Source: Naasia sp. SYSU D00057 (GTDB lineage Bacteria > Actinomycetota > Actinomycetes > Actinomycetales > Microbacteriaceae). From it: a DNA stretch of 64,000 bases. The stretch is from assembly GCF_017916505.1 (NCBI RefSeq), contig NZ_JAFMSZ010000001.1, forward strand, positions 868,001 to 932,000, written 5' to 3'. Below are positions 8,515 to 17,452 of the stretch, in pieces. Below the pieces are notes generated by a model. The model was not told where the DNA came from. It searched no databases and was given only the letters and a program-made list of their open reading frames with translations. Position 1 is the first letter of the stretch; each line of letters begins with the position of its first letter. Both the position numbers and the translations under genes were made by a program.

Positions 8515-9504
8515 ATGCCGCACGCTCCCGCAGAACAGCTGCGCCCACCGCCCCCGACCACCGCCCCCTCCCCCAGGTCCGGCCCGTCGCTCGCTGCTGG
8601 AAAGAAGCGCAGGCCGGGCGCGGCCCGGGCGCAAGTCCGCCGCAACCTCCCCTACGTCCTGATGGTGCTCCCCGCGCTGATCATCTTCGGGATCTTCTTC
8701 ATCATCCCCGTGATCCGCACGGCACTGCTCAGCCTGACGGATCAGAGCAACCACAGCCGCGAGACGAGCTTCATCGGTCTCGAGAACTACGCCGAGGCGC
8801 TGACCAACCCCCAGATCGTCGCCGGGATCCAGCACTCGCTGATCTATGCGATCGCCGTCGTCGTGCTGCAGAACCTGCTTGCGCTCCCCGTGGCGCTGCT
8901 CCTTCACTCGAAGATCCCGTTCCGGGGCGCCTTCCGCACCATCTTCTTCGGGCCGGCGGTCCTCAGCGTGCTCGTCGTGGGCTATCTCTGGAGCTACGTC
9001 TTCTCGTCCAACGACTATGGCCTCCTCAACACGGTGCTGCGCGGCGTCGGCCTGGCGAACGTCAACTGGCTGGGCGATCCGAATCTGGCCCTCGGGTCGA
9101 TCATCGCCACGCAGGTGTGGCAGTGGTTCGGCTATCAGATGGTGATCTATCTCGCCGCCCTGCAGACCATCAACCCCGACCTCTACGAGGCGGCCGCGCT
9201 CGACGGAGCGGGACGGTGGAAGTCCTTCTGCTCCGTCACCCTTCCCGGGCTGATTCCGGCGTTCCAGATCACCGTTGTCACGGGTCTGATCTCCGGACTG
9301 AAGGTCTTCGACATCGTGATCTCGATGACCAACGGCGGCCCCGGCTACGCGACCGAGACGGTCCTCACCCTGATGTACCGCAAGTTCTCCGAGGGCAACT
9401 ACGGCCTTGCCGCGTCCTTCGGAATCCTCTTCCTTCTGGTCAGCCTGCTGATCGGCAGCCTGCTGCTGCGGGTGTTCCGCCGACTCGAGACGAGGTTCTC
9501 ATGA
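8515..9504 (+). CDS. Sugar ABC transporter permease, MalF-like (329 aa)
   Basis: First membrane subunit of the importer. After a Pro/Arg-rich cytoplasmic N-terminus of about 45 residues come six hydrophobic segments; the EAA loop that docks the ATPase is YEAAALDGAGRWKSFCSVTLP (about residues 223-243). The sequence TNGGPGYATETVLTLMYRKF is typical of MalF/UgpA-type permeases. The stop overlaps the next start by four bases (ATGA at 9501-9504), so the second permease is coupled to it. Confidence 0.94.
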   Translation: MPHAPAEQLRPPPPTTAPSPRSGPSLAAGKKRRPGAARAQVRRNLPYVLMVLPALIIFGIFFIIPVIRTALLSLTDQSNHSRETSFIGLENYAEALTNPQIVAGIQHSLIYAIAVVVLQNLLALPVALLLHSKIPFRGAFRTIFFGPAVLSVLVVGYLWSYVFSSNDYGLLNTVLRGVGLANVNWLGDPNLALGSIIATQVWQWFGYQMVIYLAALQTINPDLYEAAALDGAGRWKSFCSVTLPGLIPAFQITVVTGLISGLKVFDIVISMTNGGPGYATETVLTLMYRKFSEGNYGLAASFGILFLLVSLLIGSLLLRVFRRLETRFS

Positions 9505-10361
9505 CGACCACCGCTCAGCGGCTGCCCTCCATCCGCCGCACGCGCCGCCGCACCTCGACCCTGGCGCTGATCTGCCTGATCGCCCTCGCCATCCTGGTGC
9601 TCATCCCGATCTACTACCTGATCGTCACGACGCTCAAGTCGACGACCGAGGCGGCCTCGAACCCCATGGGTCTGCCGTCGACGCTCGATCTCTCGGTGTA
9701 CGTGGACGCCTTCAACCGGATGGAGTACCCCCGGGCGTTCCTCAACACGTTCCTCATCACGCTCGGATCGGTGGCAGGCGTCGTGGCCCTCGGTTCCATG
9801 GCCGGGTACGCGCTCCATCGCAAGGCGAAGAGCCGACTCGCCTCGATCGCGTTCCTCGTCCTGCTGTCCGGGCTGATGTTCCCGTACCAGATGTCGATCC
9901 TCGGGCTCTACGAGGTGGTCAAGGGTCTCGGCCTGATGAACAGCCTGCTCGCGGTGATCCTCATCAACATCGCGGTCAACCTGCCGTTCGCGACACTCCT
10001 CTTCTACTCCTTCACCGCCACCATCCCCCGGGAGCTGGAGGAGGCCGCGGGCATCGACGGGGCTGGGGTCTTCCGGACCTTCCTGACGATCGTGTTCCCC
10101 CTGCTGCGGCCGGCGGTGGTCACCGTCGCGATCCTCAACACCCTGAGCGCCTGGAACGACTTCATGGGGCCCCTGTACTTCCTGCATTCGCGAGACAAGC
10201 AGGTCATCCTTCAGGAGGTGTACCGCAACATCGGCCAGTTCTCGATCGACTGGGCATCGCTCTTCCCGATGATGGTGCTCGGCGTCCTCCCGCTCGTCGT
10301 CTTCTACCTCATCCTGCAGCGCTACGTCATCGGCGGCGTCGCCGGGTCCATCAAGGGCTGA
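9501..10361 (+). CDS. Sugar ABC transporter permease, MalG-like (286 aa)
   Basis: Second membrane subunit. One N-terminal helix (about residues 16-38), then five more helices, with the EAA loop ELEEAAGIDGAGVFRTFLTI (about residues 178-197) and the MalG-like end YVIGGVAGSIKG. The start ATG overlaps the stop of the MalF-like gene. Its partner binding protein is at 7170. The ATPase is not encoded here. Confidence 0.94.
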   Translation: MTTTAQRLPSIRRTRRRTSTLALICLIALAILVLIPIYYLIVTTLKSTTEAASNPMGLPSTLDLSVYVDAFNRMEYPRAFLNTFLITLGSVAGVVALGSMAGYALHRKAKSRLASIAFLVLLSGLMFPYQMSILGLYEVVKGLGLMNSLLAVILINIAVNLPFATLLFYSFTATIPRELEEAAGIDGAGVFRTFLTIVFPLLRPAVVTVAILNTLSAWNDFMGPLYFLHSRDKQVILQEVYRNIGQFSIDWASLFPMMVLGVLPLVVFYLILQRYVIGGVAGSIKG

Positions 10362-10392
10362 CCCGGCCCGCTCAACCAGAAAGCACCATTCC

Positions 10393-12417
10393 ATGACGCT
10401 CGTCTCTCCACGCTCCACCCTGCTCACTTTCCCGCTCGGAAGCGGATCCGTCAGCATCGATCAAGACACAGGGAGCCCCGTCCAGTTCACCGACGACCGT
10501 GCACCGGAGCGCACCTTCCTCCTCGACGAATCCGTGCCCTGGCACTCCGTCGAGCACTCGTGGGGATCCGGCCACCTGATCGGCGACGGCTGGGCGGCGC
10601 GGTGGAACGCGCCCTCGGAGCTCGTCGTCGACGAACACGGGCTCCGAGCGACGCACCGGCTGTCGGAGCGCATCGAGGTGACGGTCGAGCGCCACGGCGG
10701 CGACGTCTTCCGGGAGGTCTACCGCTTCCGCAACATCTCCCGGGAACCGGTTCGGCTCACCAGCATCGGCATCCAGACGCCTTTCGCCGACCTCTACCAG
10801 AACGCAGAGGACGCCCTGAGTCGCCGCGTGCATGCCCATCTCTTCACCGGCGGCACCTGGGCCTGGGCGCTCGCCCAACCCATGGCGGGCGACGGGCGCC
10901 TGCTCGGACTGATCGTCCGCGAGGGCGCCGTGCACGGGTACTCCGTCGAGACCCGCAACGCGAACTCCATCTCCAATGCTCGCGGCCACATCGTGCTGCA
11001 GGTGACCGACGCCGCCCGCAACGCCGGTGCGTTCGGAGGGCAGCCGGTGCTCGAGCTCGCGCCCGACGGGGACTACACCCTCGCCTGGGAGCTGAGCTGG
11101 TACGACGACGTCGACGAGTTCCTCGCGGCGACCTCCGCCCCCGCTCGCTTCTCCGCCTACGCCGTGCCGCTCGGAGAACACATCGACGTGCTCACCGCGC
11201 AGGCCGTGGCCGCCGAGAAGGAGGTGACGATCGCCCCCATCGCCGGCGGCGTTCGCCTCACCGCACACACCCCGGGCTCGTACCGGGTTTCGATCGGCGC
11301 GGACGCGAGAACCGAGGTCCTCTTCCACGCCGACCTCGAGACCACCGTCACGGCCCGCTCCTCCTACGTCCTGGCCCATCAGCGGACCACCGAGCGCCAG
11401 GGACTGCTCGCCAACGCCATCGTGCCGGTCGACACCTCCACGCGGCTGACCCAGGCGACCAACGGCTGGTCGGATTGGACGGACGGCTCCGAGCGCATCG
11501 GAGTCGCGCTGATGCTCCACTACGCGCTCGCGCGCGGCTGGGTCGCCCCTGAGGTCGACGACTTCCTCGAAGGCTGGAGCCAGTTCGCCCGCGTCCACCT
11601 TTTGGACGGCAGCGCGGCACCGAGGCGCGGGTCCCAGGACCACAGCGGTACGAGACTGTACGACTCCCCGTGGCTCGCGCGGTTCTTCGTCGAGCGCTTC
11701 CGCTGGAGGCGCAACCCGGATGACCTCGAATTGGCGGCCCGCATCCTCGAACGCGCCCTCGAGCTCGGCATCGGCAGGTTCCTCGCCATCGGCTACTCGG
11801 AGGCCTGCGTGGCGGTCGCCGATCGACTGGCCGAGGACGGACAGACGACTCGCGCCCAGCAGCTCCGGAACGAGCTCGTCCGGAGCGCCCGCTACTTCAT
11901 CGCCATGGGCACCGCGCTGCCGGCCCACGAGGTCGCCTACGAGCAGGCGATGGTCGGGCCGCTCGTAAGCCTCCTGATCGACGCGCATCGGATCAGCGGC
12001 GACCCCGACCTCCTACCGGAGATCAGCACCCGGCTGCGCTGGCTCCTGGCGTTCGGCGGTCCTCAGCCGCACGCCCGACTCCAGGGCGTCGCAATCCGGC
12101 ACTGGGACGGCTACTGGTTCGGCCGCCGCCGCCAGTGGGGCGACGTGTTCCCGCACTACTGGAGCGTGCTCACCTCCACCGTCCTCGCACGCCTCCCCGA
12201 CCCGCTCCGCACTGCCGAGACCGAGGCCCTCGCGGGCACCATCCTGCGCGCGAACATGAGCAACTACTTCCCCGACGGCTCGGCCACCTGCGCATTCGTG
12301 TTCCCCACGGCCGTCGACGGGGAGGCCGCCCATGTGGCGGACCCTCTGGCCAACGACCAGGACTGGCATCTGGCGATCTGGATGGACCTCGACGCACAGG
12401 ACGCTGCGCCGAGTTGA
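10393..12417 (+). CDS. Unrecognised 674-aa protein, possible (alpha/alpha)6-toroid glycosidase
   Basis: I do not recognise a named family. The first half (about 1-330) reads as beta-rich, with many alternating hydrophobic strands; the second half (about 350-670) is helical and rich in Trp, Tyr and paired acidic residues (IRHWDGYWFG, WGDVFPHYWS), like the six-hairpin barrels of many bacterial glycoside hydrolases. There is no signal peptide, so it is cytoplasmic. It starts 31 bases after the second permease and closes the LacI-controlled operon, so the imported sugar is its likely substrate. No catalytic residue can be named with confidence; a hydrolase, phosphorylase, epimerase or lyase are all open. 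The ribosome site before ATG 10393 is weak. Confidence 0.8.
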   Translation: MTLVSPRSTLLTFPLGSGSVSIDQDTGSPVQFTDDRAPERTFLLDESVPWHSVEHSWGSGHLIGDGWAARWNAPSELVVDEHGLRATHRLSERIEVTVERHGGDVFREVYRFRNISREPVRLTSIGIQTPFADLYQNAEDALSRRVHAHLFTGGTWAWALAQPMAGDGRLLGLIVREGAVHGYSVETRNANSISNARGHIVLQVTDAARNAGAFGGQPVLELAPDGDYTLAWELSWYDDVDEFLAATSAPARFSAYAVPLGEHIDVLTAQAVAAEKEVTIAPIAGGVRLTAHTPGSYRVSIGADARTEVLFHADLETTVTARSSYVLAHQRTTERQGLLANAIVPVDTSTRLTQATNGWSDWTDGSERIGVALMLHYALARGWVAPEVDDFLEGWSQFARVHLLDGSAAPRRGSQDHSGTRLYDSPWLARFFVERFRWRRNPDDLELAARILERALELGIGRFLAIGYSEACVAVADRLAEDGQTTRAQQLRNELVRSARYFIAMGTALPAHEVAYEQAMVGPLVSLLIDAHRISGDPDLLPEISTRLRWLLAFGGPQPHARLQGVAIRHWDGYWFGRRRQWGDVFPHYWSVLTSTVLARLPDPLRTAETEALAGTILRANMSNYFPDGSATCAFVFPTAVDGEAAHVADPLANDQDWHLAIWMDLDAQDAAPS

Positions 12418-12714
12418 TCGAGGGGGTGCGGAGTGCCAGCCGGGTGACCTGCTCGGTTGGGAGCCGGCGGAGCGTGCCGGCGAACGGGTCGGCTCCGCGG
12501 AGACAACCGCCTGATCTTCTGCACGCCAGTCCCGCGGGCGTGCCCGGCGATGATCGGCTTGGGCACTCGGGGAGCTCCGCAAGGAGAGTCGAGTGGACCG
12601 CTCACCCCCTGCGCATGTTGAAGGCGCGTTCGACCGGGTCGGTGCAGTTCCGAGCAGCAGCCACGAGGAGTCGGCGTGGCGAGTTCTCGGGATCCGCGGT
12701 CGCCGAGGAGGCGC

Positions 12715-13983
12715 CTAGTTCCGAGGCACTGAAGCGAGGTCGATCGCCGGGGCGCCTGCCGGCACGAGCCGGGTGAGCTGAGTGACGTGCCGGGGCTCGA
12801 GCTCCCCGAGTGCCGACACACCGAGAAGCTTCATGGTGCGCTCGATCTCACTGCGCAGGATCTCGATCGCGCGGTCCACGCCCTGACGTCCACCGGCCAT
12901 CAGCCCGTAGAGGTACGCCCGTCCGATGAGGGTGAACTTCGCACCGAGCGCGACGGAGGCGACGATGTCGGCGCCGTTCATGATGCCGGTGTCGACCATG
13001 ATGGTTGCGTCCTTCCCGACCTCGCGCACGACGTGCGGCAGCAGGCGGAACGGGATCGGGGCGCGATCCAGCTGGCGGCCGCCGTGGTTGGACAGGATGA
13101 TCCCGTCGACGCCCGAGTCGACCAGTCGCTTGGAGTCCTCGACATTCTGGACGCCCTTGATGACGATCTTCCCGGGCCAGATGCTGCGGATCACCGCGAG
13201 GTCGTCGTAGCTGATGGTGGGGTCCATCGCGGCGTTGAGCAGGTCCCCGACGGTGCCGCCGGTGTCCGACAGCGAGGCGAACTCGAGCTTGGGGGTGGTC
13301 AGGAAGTCGTACCACCACCACGGCCGGGGGATGGCATTCACGATGGTGCCGACGGTCAGCTGCGGCGGAATGGAGAACCCGTTGCGCTTGTCGCGCAGAC
13401 GCGCACCGGCAACGGGGGTGTCGACGGTGAACATCAGCGTGTCGAATCCGGCCTCGCCGGCCCGGCGAGCGAGTTCATAGGAGATCTCGCGCTGGCGCAT
13501 GACGTACAGCTGGAACCAGTTCCGGCCGTGCGGGTTCGCCGCCTTGACCGTCTCGATCGACGAGGTGCCGAGCGTCGACAGGGTGAACGGGATGCCGGCG
13601 GCCGCAGCCGCCGATGCACCGGCGGTCTCCCCCTCGGTCTGCATCAATCGGGTGAAGCCGGTCGGGGCGATCCCGAACGGCAGGGCGGACGGGCCGCCGA
13701 GGATGTCGCACGACATGTCGACGTTCTCCGCCGGGCGCAGCACGTCCGGATGGAACTCGATGTCCTCGAACGCCTGGCGCGCCCGCGCCAGGGACAGCTC
13801 CCCCTCGGCGCCGCCGTCGGTGTAGTCGAACGCGGCCTTCGGCGTGCGTCGCTTCGCTATCGCGCGAAGATCGCCGATCGTCAGCGCCGACTCCAGCCGG
13901 CGCTTCCGGCCGTTCAACTCCGGCTTCTTGAACTTCATGAGTTCCAGGAGCTCGACAGGGTTGGGCAGCTGGCGCTGAACCAT
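12715..13983 (-). CDS. lldD: FMN-dependent L-lactate dehydrogenase (422 aa)
   Basis: Oxidises L-lactate to pyruvate and passes electrons to the quinone pool at the membrane surface. The sequence follows corynebacterial LldD closely from its start ([20 protein letters not shown]) to its end. FMN and substrate sites seen: [48 protein letters not shown], and [13 protein letters not shown] with the catalytic His and the substrate Arg; the phosphate loop is [19 protein letters not shown]. Length is right. It is a single-gene unit; no lactate permease lies beside it. A 12-base palindrome at 14084-14095 is a possible operator about 100 bases before its start. Confidence 0.93.
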   Translation of the reverse strand: MVQRQLPNPVELLELMKFKKPELNGRKRRLESALTIGDLRAIAKRRTPKAAFDYTDGGAEGELSLARARQAFEDIEFHPDVLRPAENVDMSCDILGGPSALPFGIAPTGFTRLMQTEGETAGASAAAAAGIPFTLSTLGTSSIETVKAANPHGRNWFQLYVMRQREISYELARRAGEAGFDTLMFTVDTPVAGARLRDKRNGFSIPPQLTVGTIVNAIPRPWWWYDFLTTPKLEFASLSDTGGTVGDLLNAAMDPTISYDDLAVIRSIWPGKIVIKGVQNVEDSKRLVDSGVDGIILSNHGGRQLDRAPIPFRLLPHVVREVGKDATIMVDTGIMNGADIVASVALGAKFTLIGRAYLYGLMAGGRQGVDRAIEILRSEIERTMKLLGVSALGELEPRHVTQLTRLVPAGAPAIDLASVPRN

Positions 13984-14083
13984 CGTTGGTCGTCCTATCC
14001 GGTCGCGGTGTGAGCGAGTATTGGTGGCCTGGTGGCGGAGTGAACCCTATCGGGCGCGAGGCTGATCGATCGGCGTCGCAGCC

Positions 14084-14095
14084 TGAATCGATTCA
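14084..14095. promoter_or_regulatory. Perfect palindrome upstream of lldD
   Basis: TGAATCGATTCA is a perfect 12-base palindrome about 100 bases upstream of lldD. It may be the binding site of a lactate-responsive or other regulator; no regulator gene is adjacent. Confidence 0.35.
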
Positions 14096-14209
14096 CCGTT
14101 CCCGACCAACAATAGACGCACCGCCCCCGAGAACACATCGCCTGCGCAGGGGAACTTGCAGGACAAACGGTCGCGTTTCCTCCAGAGATCGACGGCGCAG
14201 AACCCCAGC

Positions 14210-14317
14210 TCAGCGCCGAGTGGGGACGCGCCGGTAGCCGTCGCGGAGCAGTTGCACCGCCGTGCCGGCGAGCGCGGCCAGGGCCAGCAGCCCCAGCGTC
14301 ATCATGCCGATTGCCAT
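14210..14317 (-). CDS. Small single-helix membrane protein (35 aa)
   Basis: A 35-codon frame starts with ATG seven bases after GGGAGGATCC-type ribosome site (GGGAGG), one of the strongest in the window. The peptide has one hydrophobic segment (MMTLGLLALAALAG, residues 5-18) followed by a basic tail ending RRVPTRR, so it should sit in the membrane with a positively charged cytoplasmic end. It overlaps the last 16 bases of the YczE gene, which points to translational coupling. Function unknown; it may assist or stabilise the YczE protein. It is too short for usual gene finding. Confidence 0.6.
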   Translation of the reverse strand: MAIGMMTLGLLALAALAGTAVQLLRDGYRRVPTRR

Positions 14318-14955
14318 GTCGGATCCTCCCTTCGCGGCTCGCCGGCGGGAACCCACGCCGGAACTACGGGGCGGAGGGAGAAGAAGGGGATGGTGATCTG
14401 GCAGAGCGGGCCGATGAGCAGGGCGAAGGCGAGGGTGCCGATCCCGGCGTTGCCTCCGAGGAGCCAGCCGAGCGCCACGACGGTTCCCTCGACGGCGGTT
14501 CGCGCTCCCCAGATCGGCCAGCCGAGCCGTCTCGAGATGCCCAGCATCAGTCCGTCACGCGGGCCCGCACCGAACTGAGCGCCCACGTAGAGTCCGGTCG
14601 CGACGGCGAGGAGCAGCAGCCCCAGGACGAACAGGCCGATCCTCGCCAGGAGGGGCTCAGGCGTGGGCACCAGCCAGAGCACGACCTGCGCCGCCGCACC
14701 TACCAGGAGCACGTTGAGCAGGGTGCCGATGCCGGGTCGCTGACGGAGCGGGATCCAGAGCAGCAGCACGAGCGCACCGATCCCGATGGTGACCAGGCCG
14801 AACAGCAGGCCCGTCCGCAGCGAAACACCCTGACCGAGCACGTCCCAGGGCGTCACGCCGATGCCGGCCTGGATGATCAGCCCGTCGGCGAGACCGTAGA
14901 GCACGAGCCCGGAGAGCAGGCGGGTCCAGCGGGCAAGGAGCAGTCGATCGATCAC
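14302..14955 (-). CDS. YczE/YyaS/YitT family membrane protein
   Basis: Integral membrane protein of about 217 residues with five or six hydrophobic helices. The conserved segments GIGVTPWDVLGQG (first loop) and FGAGPRDGLMLGISRRLG (middle loop) are the marks of the YczE family, whose members are almost always divergent from a MocR-type regulator, as here. The transported substance is unknown; links to vitamin B6 or amino acids are drawn only from the regulator family. The start is placed at GTG 14955 (VIDRLLLARW); TTG codons at 14958 and 14967 are alternatives, and the open frame reaches 15018, which would overlap the regulator's start. Confidence 0.85.
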   Translation of the reverse strand: MIDRLLLARWTRLLSGLVLYGLADGLIIQAGIGVTPWDVLGQGVSLRTGLLFGLVTIGIGALVLLLWIPLRQRPGIGTLLNVLLVGAAAQVVLWLVPTPEPLLARIGLFVLGLLLLAVATGLYVGAQFGAGPRDGLMLGISRRLGWPIWGARTAVEGTVVALGWLLGGNAGIGTLAFALLIGPLCQITIPFFSLRPVVPAWVPAGEPRREDPTWQSA

Positions 14956-14960
14956 CAAGT

Positions 14961-15010
14961 GATCCAATCGCGCAATTGGACTTATAGAACAGGTCCAATC
15001 CGCATAGAGT
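14961..15010. promoter_or_regulatory. Divergent promoter/operator region of the yczE-mocR pair
   Basis: The hexamer TCCAAT occurs at 14963-14968 and 14994-14999 and, inverted, at 14975-14980 (ATTGGA). The first and second form an inverted repeat around CGCGCA. TATAAG on the minus strand (14986-14981) can serve as -10 for the membrane-protein gene, and TAGAGT (15005-15010), six bases before the ATG at 15017, as a leaderless -10 for the regulator. Repeated short motifs of this kind are the usual MocR-type binding sites. Confidence 0.65.
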
Positions 15011-15016
15011 GGCGCC

Positions 15017-16441
15017 ATGACACGAGCGATCGGTGCGGCACAGCTGGCGGAGCTGCTGAGCGACTGGCGTTCGGCTCCCGGCGCGGGCTACCGCACCCTG
15101 GCCGATCGCGTGCGGCTGCTCGCCATCGACGGGCGCCTGCCCGCCGGCAGCCGCCTCCCCGGCGAACGGGAGCTGGCCGATCGTCTCGGCGCCAGCCGGA
15201 ACACCATCGCCGCGGCGCTCGACGAGCTGCGGGCGGCGGGCTACGTGAAGACGGTGCGCGGATCGGGCAGCGTCATCGGCATCCCGGGCGGCACCATCCA
15301 GTCCCCCGGCTCGACCGACGGCATGCTCGACTTCGCGACCGCCTCCTCCCCCGCCGTCCCCGGCTTCCAGGCCGCCGCCGAGCGGGCGCTGCTGCGGCTG
15401 CCTTCCGCTCTCGGCGGTTCCGGGTACGAGTTCGTCGGCATCCCGGCCCTCCGCGAGGCGCTGGCCGCGCGGTACACCGCCCGCGGGGTGCCGACCTCGC
15501 CGTCGCAACTGCTCATCACCTCCGGCGCGCAGCCGGCCATCGCCCTGGTCGCGCGCACCCTGCTGTCCCGCGGGGACCGCGCGATCGTGGAGACTCCGGG
15601 ATATCCGCACGCCTATGAGGCCCTCCGCGCGGCGGGGGCGCGGCTGCTGCCGATCGCGGTCGACTCCGACACCGGCTGGAACCTCGACGAGACGGAGCAG
15701 CTGCTCCGGCGGGCCGCCCCCTCGCTCGCCTACGTCATGCCGGACTTCCACAATCCGACCGGCCGCTCGATGACCGAAGCCGAGCGTCGACGTCTCGTCC
15801 GCGCCGCCGAGGATGCCGGAACCCTCCTGCTCGTGGATGAGACGACCGGCGAGCTTGACATCGATCGCGGGCCCATGGTGCCCCCGGCGGCCTTCGCGTC
15901 CCGCCGCTCGAGCGTCGTGACGATCGGGTCGGCGAGCAAGACCATGTGGGGCGGCCTCCGCGTCGGCTGGATCCGAGCAGGCGAGGAGCACATCGCGTCC
16001 TTCGCCGCTGCGCGCCCGGCCGGGGACCTGGGGACCGCGGTCTTCGATCAGCTCGTCGTGACGGAGCTGCTCGCCGAGTTCGACCAGGTGCTCGAGCATC
16101 GGCGGCGGGAGCATGGTGCCGCCCGCGACGCCCTGCGCGCCCGGCTCGCGGAGCGCCTGCCGCAGTGGCACGTCCCCGAGATCGCCGGCGGCCTCTCCGC
16201 CTGGGTGCGGTTCGACGCCCCGGTCAGCTCACAGCTCGCGATCGGGGCACGATCACGCAGTCTGCGGATCGCCGCCGGCCCCTGGTTCGGGCTGGACGGA
16301 GCGTTCGAGCGGTTCCTCCGCATCCCCTTCTCGTCGGGCCCCGAGGCCAGCGTCCGGGCGGTCGACATCCTCGCGTCCGTCTGGGCGGAGGTCGCCGACG
16401 CCCCGCGCACGATGGATCCTCCGCTGGCCGCCGTGGTCTGA
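15017..16441 (+). CDS. MocR-type PLP-dependent transcriptional regulator (474 aa)
   Basis: GntR-family winged helix (about residues 25-90: LPGERELADRLGASRNTIAAALDEL) fused to a class-I aminotransferase-like domain. The PLP-binding lysine is in IGSASKTMWGGLRVGW, and the family motifs MPDFHNPTGRSM and LLVDETTGELDID are present. Such proteins bind PLP or an amino-acid adduct and use it to control transcription; they are not usually enzymes. It is divergent from the YczE gene and presumably controls it, and itself. A TAGAGT box six bases upstream of ATG, with no ribosome-binding site, indicates a leaderless messenger. Confidence 0.93.
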   Translation: MTRAIGAAQLAELLSDWRSAPGAGYRTLADRVRLLAIDGRLPAGSRLPGERELADRLGASRNTIAAALDELRAAGYVKTVRGSGSVIGIPGGTIQSPGSTDGMLDFATASSPAVPGFQAAAERALLRLPSALGGSGYEFVGIPALREALAARYTARGVPTSPSQLLITSGAQPAIALVARTLLSRGDRAIVETPGYPHAYEALRAAGARLLPIAVDSDTGWNLDETEQLLRRAAPSLAYVMPDFHNPTGRSMTEAERRRLVRAAEDAGTLLLVDETTGELDIDRGPMVPPAAFASRRSSVVTIGSASKTMWGGLRVGWIRAGEEHIASFAAARPAGDLGTAVFDQLVVTELLAEFDQVLEHRRREHGAARDALRARLAERLPQWHVPEIAGGLSAWVRFDAPVSSQLAIGARSRSLRIAAGPWFGLDGAFERFLRIPFSSGPEASVRAVDILASVWAEVADAPRTMDPPLAAVV

Positions 16442-16551
16442 GGAGGGACGACCGACGGTCCCTATGGGCGGCGAAAGGCCCTGGTGGTCGCCGCGACGGT
16501 CATGAACCCTTGCGGGGAGCCACAGGCGTTCCCGCTCGGGAGGAGACGGCG

Positions 16552-17013
16552 ATGCTGACCCTGCATCAGATCGATGAGATCGATGGCCCGCGCGAGCAGG
16601 TGTGGGACACCTTCGCCATCCCGGAGAACGAGTTCCAGTGGGACCCGAAGGGCCCGATCTGGATGGAGAAGCTGACCGATGGCCCGCTCGCTGAGGGAAC
16701 GCGCTACCGCGGGAAGTGGCACATGCTCGGCAAGCTGGAGTGGGTGTACGGGGAGTTCGAGCGGCCCCGCATCGTGGTGCATGACGGCATGGCGGCAGGC
16801 ATGCGAATGGTGCACACGCTGACTTTCGAGGACGGGGCCCACGGCGGAACCCGGTTCGTTCAGCGCGCGGACGTGACGCTGCCGTCGTGGATGAAGCCGC
16901 TGACCCCTGCGCTCCGCCCGGTGCTGCAACGTCGGCTCAGGCACATCGGCAGCAGTCTCAAGAGCTATGTGGAGGGTCAGCGCGCTGCCGATGAGGGCGC
17001 TGTCGCGGGCTGA
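16552..17013 (+). CDS. SRPBCC (START-like) family protein (153 aa)
   Basis: Small helix-grip protein of the polyketide cyclase/SRPBCC type: a beginning strand and helix DEIDGPREQVWDTFAIPENEFQWDP-like segment, a central beta sheet (GTRYRGKWHML, GGTRFVQRADVTLP), and a C-terminal amphipathic helix (LQRRLRHIGSSLKSYVEG). Proteins of this fold bind hydrophobic ligands; no specific role can be named. GGGAGGAGAC precedes the ATG and fixes the start, although the frame is open well upstream inside the mocR gene. The codon use and composition match the neighbours. Confidence 0.85.
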   Translation: MLTLHQIDEIDGPREQVWDTFAIPENEFQWDPKGPIWMEKLTDGPLAEGTRYRGKWHMLGKLEWVYGEFERPRIVVHDGMAAGMRMVHTLTFEDGAHGGTRFVQRADVTLPSWMKPLTPALRPVLQRRLRHIGSSLKSYVEGQRAADEGAVAG

Positions 17014-17283
17014 CAGCCACTCGGCCGACGAGCGGGGCCGGTGCTCCTGCTCGCCGACCAGGACCGGACGTGCTGGGACAAGCGCGCGGTTCTGGAGGGG
17101 CTCGCGGTGACGCCCGGGGCGCGGGCCTCCGGCCCACCGGGGCGGTTCACCCTGCAGGCGGCGATCGTCGGCGTGCCTACCCCTACCGTCGCCCGAGGGC
17201 TCGGAGGTGCCGTGCTGGTCCGTCTCGCGGTGGCGCGCCCAGGCCATCGGACACGACACGGACACGATAGGGAGTCCTGAGAT
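17014..17283. other. Gene-free stretch
   Basis: Two hundred and seventy bases with no convincing gene. A 79-codon open frame on the plus strand (17041-17280) has no ribosome site and a poor amino-acid composition. Nothing structured was seen until the hairpin at 17284. Confidence 0.5.
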
Positions 17284-17304
17284 CGGCACCTTGCAGCGGT
17301 GCCG
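17284..17304 (-). terminator. Hairpin downstream of the CAU tRNA
   Basis: Seven-base-pair perfect stem CGGCACC/GGTGCCG with a seven-base loop, 21 bases after the tRNA 3' end on the minus strand. It has no T-run, so termination is only likely. Confidence 0.45.
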
Positions 17305-17325
17305 GATGACCCAGGCTCCTCCGAG

Positions 17326-17399
17326 TAGGGCGGACGGGACTTGAACCCGTGACCGATGGATTATGAGTCCACTGCTCTGACCAGCTGAGCTACCGCCCC
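17326..17399 (-). tRNA. tRNA with CAU anticodon (elongator Met, or Ile2)
   Basis: The minus strand folds as a full cloverleaf of 74 bases: acceptor stem GGGGCGG with CCGCCCT (pair 1-72 is G-T), D arm GCTCAGCTGGTCAGAGC, anticodon loop CTCATAA with anticodon CAT, T arm GGGTTCAAGTCCC with flanking AC/GT pairs, discriminator A. CCA is not encoded. The 1-72 pair is not the mismatch of the initiator tRNA, and the D-stem lacks initiator features, so it is either elongator tRNA-Met or the lysidine-modified tRNA-Ile2; sequence alone does not settle this. Confidence 0.9.
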
Positions 17400-17412
17400 G
17401 TGACGCACCTCA

Positions 17413-17446
17413 CCTTAGCCGCCGCCCGGAACGGCGGCGGCCAAGG
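17413..17446 (-). terminator. Terminator of the alpha-glucosidase operon
   Basis: Stem CCTTAGCCGCCGCC with GGCGGCGGCCAAGG (one mismatch) around the loop CGGAAC, seven bases after the alpha-glucosidase stop on the minus strand. It separates that operon from the tRNA. Confidence 0.6.
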
Positions 17447-17452
17447 CGGGCG

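Noticed and set aside
10372-11988. 538-codon minus-strand frame opposite the large unassigned protein
   Set aside because: Long antisense frames are common in GC-rich genes. The sense frame continues the operon and has a protein-like composition; the antisense one does not.
12418-12714. Possible short gene in the gap between the sugar operon and lldD
   Set aside because: The open frames here lack ribosome sites and recognisable sequence; the gap appears to be non-coding.
17041-17280. Plus-strand open frame of 79 codons before the CAU tRNA
   Set aside because: No ribosome-binding site, no recognisable domain, and Gly/Arg/Ala-rich shadow-like composition in a GC-rich gap.
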